Positions 6,870-8,193 of a DNA stretch of 8,193 nt are shown here, piece after piece. The notes under the pieces were generated by a model that ran no database searches, was not told the DNA's origin, and worked only from the letters and a program-made list of their open reading frames with translations. The first letter of the stretch is position 1. Every line of letters starts with the position of its first letter. The translations under genes were made by a program, and so were the position numbers. Source of the DNA: an uncultured Collinsella sp. (GTDB taxonomy: Bacteria; Actinomycetota; Coriobacteriia; Coriobacteriales; Coriobacteriaceae); the NCBI GenBank assembly GCA_900548075.1, contig URJD01000074.1:1-8193 (forward strand). Reading direction: 5' to 3'.

Positions 6870-7433
6870 TTTGAGCTTGCGGGTCTTGGGCTTAAAGCGC
6901 ATACCCGTCTGGCGGCCGCCACGCGCGGAGAATCCATAGCCGGACTGCGGCACGACGCCGGACATCAAAAACGGAATGGCAACCAGACCCGTCAGGATCG
7001 AGGACGGCAGTGCATGGCCGAAGATCGCCACGACAAAGCTCGTCTCCAAACCCATAAACAGCAAGATGATGCTGTAGATCACATTAATGACGAGCGCGAA
7101 GGCGCCCACGGTGACGCCGCGCGCACTCGGGCTACCGCCCGTCTGACCGACGGCACTGTGCACCAGGGCAAAAGAACCCACGGTCAGCAGGAGCGACATA
7201 ACGCCCACCGGCACGGCAGCGGACAGGTCATAAAACAAGCCGCTGCAAAAACCGCACACGACGGCACGGGTCGGGTCGCCCGAGAACACGCTTAGGCACA
7301 CCAGGATAATCATGAAGTTAACGCGACCGCCCGCAATGGAGATCTGCGGTGCCAGGCCTGCCTGCAGCAGCACGCACACGATGGCGGCGATCACAAACGT
7401 ACGGGAGCTCATCCCCTGCTCGTGTAGATCCAT
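6867..7433 (-). CDS. mreD: MreD, rod-shape-determining integral membrane protein
   Basis: A small, very hydrophobic protein of 188 residues, close to the usual 160-190 for MreD. It is a membrane member of the elongasome that binds MreC. About five or six membrane segments can be picked out, beginning with TFVIAAIVCVLLQAGL and including FMIILVCLSVFSG, VVCGFCSGLFYDLSAAVPVG (a stretch typical of MreD: G-x2-G-x2-DL), VMSLLLTVGSFALV and VINVIYSIILLFMGL. The C-terminus is a basic tail (RGGRQTGMRFKPKTRKLK) that should lie in the cytoplasm. I prefer the ATG at 7433 because AGGGGG is 7 bases upstream of it. The in-frame ATG at 7439 is only 1 base from that site and would add two residues. MreD sequences are poorly conserved, so the name rests on size, hydrophobicity and position between mreC and the PBP2 gene. 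Confidence 0.9.
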   Translation of the reverse strand: MDLHEQGMSSRTFVIAAIVCVLLQAGLAPQISIAGGRVNFMIILVCLSVFSGDPTRAVVCGFCSGLFYDLSAAVPVGVMSLLLTVGSFALVHSAVGQTGGSPSARGVTVGAFALVINVIYSIILLFMGLETSFVVAIFGHALPSSILTGLVAIPFLMSGVVPQSGYGFSARGGRQTGMRFKPKTRKLK

Positions 7434-7440
7434 GGACATG

Positions 7441-7447
7441 CCCCCTA
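7441..7447 (-). promoter_or_regulatory. Shine-Dalgarno of mreD overlapping the mreC stop codon
   Basis: Minus-strand TAGGGGG combines the mreC stop with the ribosome-binding site. Its spacing, 1 base to the ATG at 7439 against 7 bases to the ATG at 7433, is what decides between the two candidate mreD starts. Confidence 0.7.
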
Positions 7448-8193
7448 TTCGCTCGAGCCGGAGTCGGTCGTCTCGGACGTGTCGGAACTGTCATCCGAAC
7501 TCTCGTCCTTCGTCTTGGTCGCAGCATCGCGCGACGTTCCCTGCGGCGTGCTGTTGGCCGTGCTCACGTCCTCATCCGAGGCCGACTGTTCGTCGGTCAG
7601 CGAGGTGATGACCAGCACTTCCTCGTTGTTCTCGGCCGTCGTCTGAGCGCGCACCACAATGGTGTAGTACACGTCGTTTGCCGATTTCTCAACCGACGAG
7701 ACGGTGCCGAGCGGTAGGCCCTTGGGGAACACGCCGCCAATGCCCGAGGTCACGATAATGTCGCCAACCTTAACGTCGGAGTCGACGCTCACGTACTCGA
7801 GACGCAGCGTGCCATCAGCCTGACCCTGCAGCATGCCCTGGGCGCGCGTGTCCTGTACCATGGCGGACACACCCGAGTTCTCGTCGCCAATCAGGCGCAC
7901 GGTGGACGTCTTGGCCGAGACTTCGATGATCTGGCCGATAACACCGGCAGAACTCGTCACGGGCATGTTGATGGTAAGGCCGTCGGCAGAGCCCTTGTCG
8001 ATGGTAACGGTCGAGGTCCAGGCATCGCCGGAGGCACCAACGATACGAGCAGCGGTCGATTTGAGGTTATAGGTCGACTGCAGGCCGACCAGCCCCTCCA
8101 GACGCTCGGCGGTCTTTTGGGCCTCGGAGAGCTCGGCGACCTTAGAGGTCAGTTCCTCGTTTTGCTTCTTAAGCTCGTCAAGCGTGTCCTGCG
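7445..8193 (-). CDS. mreC: MreC, rod-shape-determining protein (5' end off the right window edge)
   Basis: The last 248 residues of MreC, an envelope protein anchored in the membrane that organises PBP2 and RodA with MreD. The frame is open to the right edge; the N-terminal membrane anchor is outside the window. The visible part begins with a charged coiled coil (QDTLDELKKQNEELTSKVAE and on, about 35 residues). The beta-rich MreC core follows, with typical stretches WTSTVTIDKGSADGLTINMPV, SAGVIGQIIEVSAKTSTVRLI, VGDIIVTSGIGGVFPKGLPLG and TVSSVEKSANDVYYTIVVRA. After EEVLVITSL there is a 50-residue Ser/Thr/Asp/Glu-rich tail with no obvious fold, which most MreC proteins I know lack. An internal ATG at 7966 is not the start, because the family sequence continues well upstream of it. 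The gene is first in the visible cluster, and mreB would be expected further upstream. Confidence 0.95.
   Translation of the reverse strand, partial: QDTLDELKKQNEELTSKVAELSEAQKTAERLEGLVGLQSTYNLKSTAARIVGASGDAWTSTVTIDKGSADGLTINMPVTSSAGVIGQIIEVSAKTSTVRLIGDENSGVSAMVQDTRAQGMLQGQADGTLRLEYVSVDSDVKVGDIIVTSGIGGVFPKGLPLGTVSSVEKSANDVYYTIVVRAQTTAENNEEVLVITSLTDEQSASDEDVSTANSTPQGTSRDAATKTKDESSDDSSDTSETTDSGSSE

Noticed and set aside
6867..7412. Third in-frame ATG of mreD (after GAGCAGGGG) as its start
   Set aside because: It also has a G-rich stretch upstream but directly abutting the ATG. The ATG at 7433 has proper spacing and keeps the tight coupling to mreC.
7445..7966. ATG at 7966 as the start of a 173-residue protein
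   Set aside because: The same frame continues upstream with conserved MreC core and coiled-coil sequence to the window edge, so this ATG is internal.
1..8193. tRNA, rRNA, CRISPR array, insertion sequence or phage attachment site
   Set aside because: None is seen. Coding sequence covers almost the whole window and no long direct or inverted repeats stand out by eye.

Overview
The window is a compact stretch of a single minus-strand gene cluster. It has moderately high G+C and no intergenic gap longer than about 18 bases. Gene content, order and protein style point to a gut-type actinobacterium of the class Coriobacteriia (Collinsella-like). That placement is inferred from the sequences and is not proven by any marker here. 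Reading in the direction of transcription (right to left), the order is: mreC (5' end off the right edge), mreD, mrdA (PBP2), rodA, an unnamed DUF697-like protein, a TIGR03960-type radical SAM protein, and a TIGR03936/DUF2344 radical SAM-associated protein (3' end off the left edge).

The right half (about 3548-8193) is the cell-elongation module. MreC and MreD are the membrane scaffold, PBP2 is the peptidoglycan transpeptidase, and RodA is the SEDS glycosyltransferase that pairs with PBP2. All the catalytic motifs I looked for are intact: SxxK, SxD and KSGT in PBP2, and the TDF aspartate in RodA. Two extracytoplasmic proteins carry low-complexity Ser/Thr/Asp tails, and PBP2 has an extra N-terminal membrane segment.

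The left half (1-3529) holds the least understood genes. One is a 309-residue protein that looks like a GTPase-type domain without nucleotide-binding motifs, joined to a DUF697-like helical domain. The other two are a radical SAM/DUF2344 pair coupled by an ATGA overlap. In many Firmicutes and related bacteria this pair lies between rod-shape genes and rng-rplU-rpmA-obg, so a ribonuclease E/G gene is the likely next gene off the left edge (inference from recalled synteny).

The cluster looks like one operon with translational coupling. At four of the six junctions a TAG stop codon is built into the Shine-Dalgarno sequence of the next gene (TAGGAGG or TAGGGG types). No RNA genes, mobile elements, CRISPR arrays, promoters or convincing terminators were seen. 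The long plus-strand reading frames are antisense shadows of these genes. The region is mostly ordinary. The DUF697-like protein is the best candidate for something undescribed.
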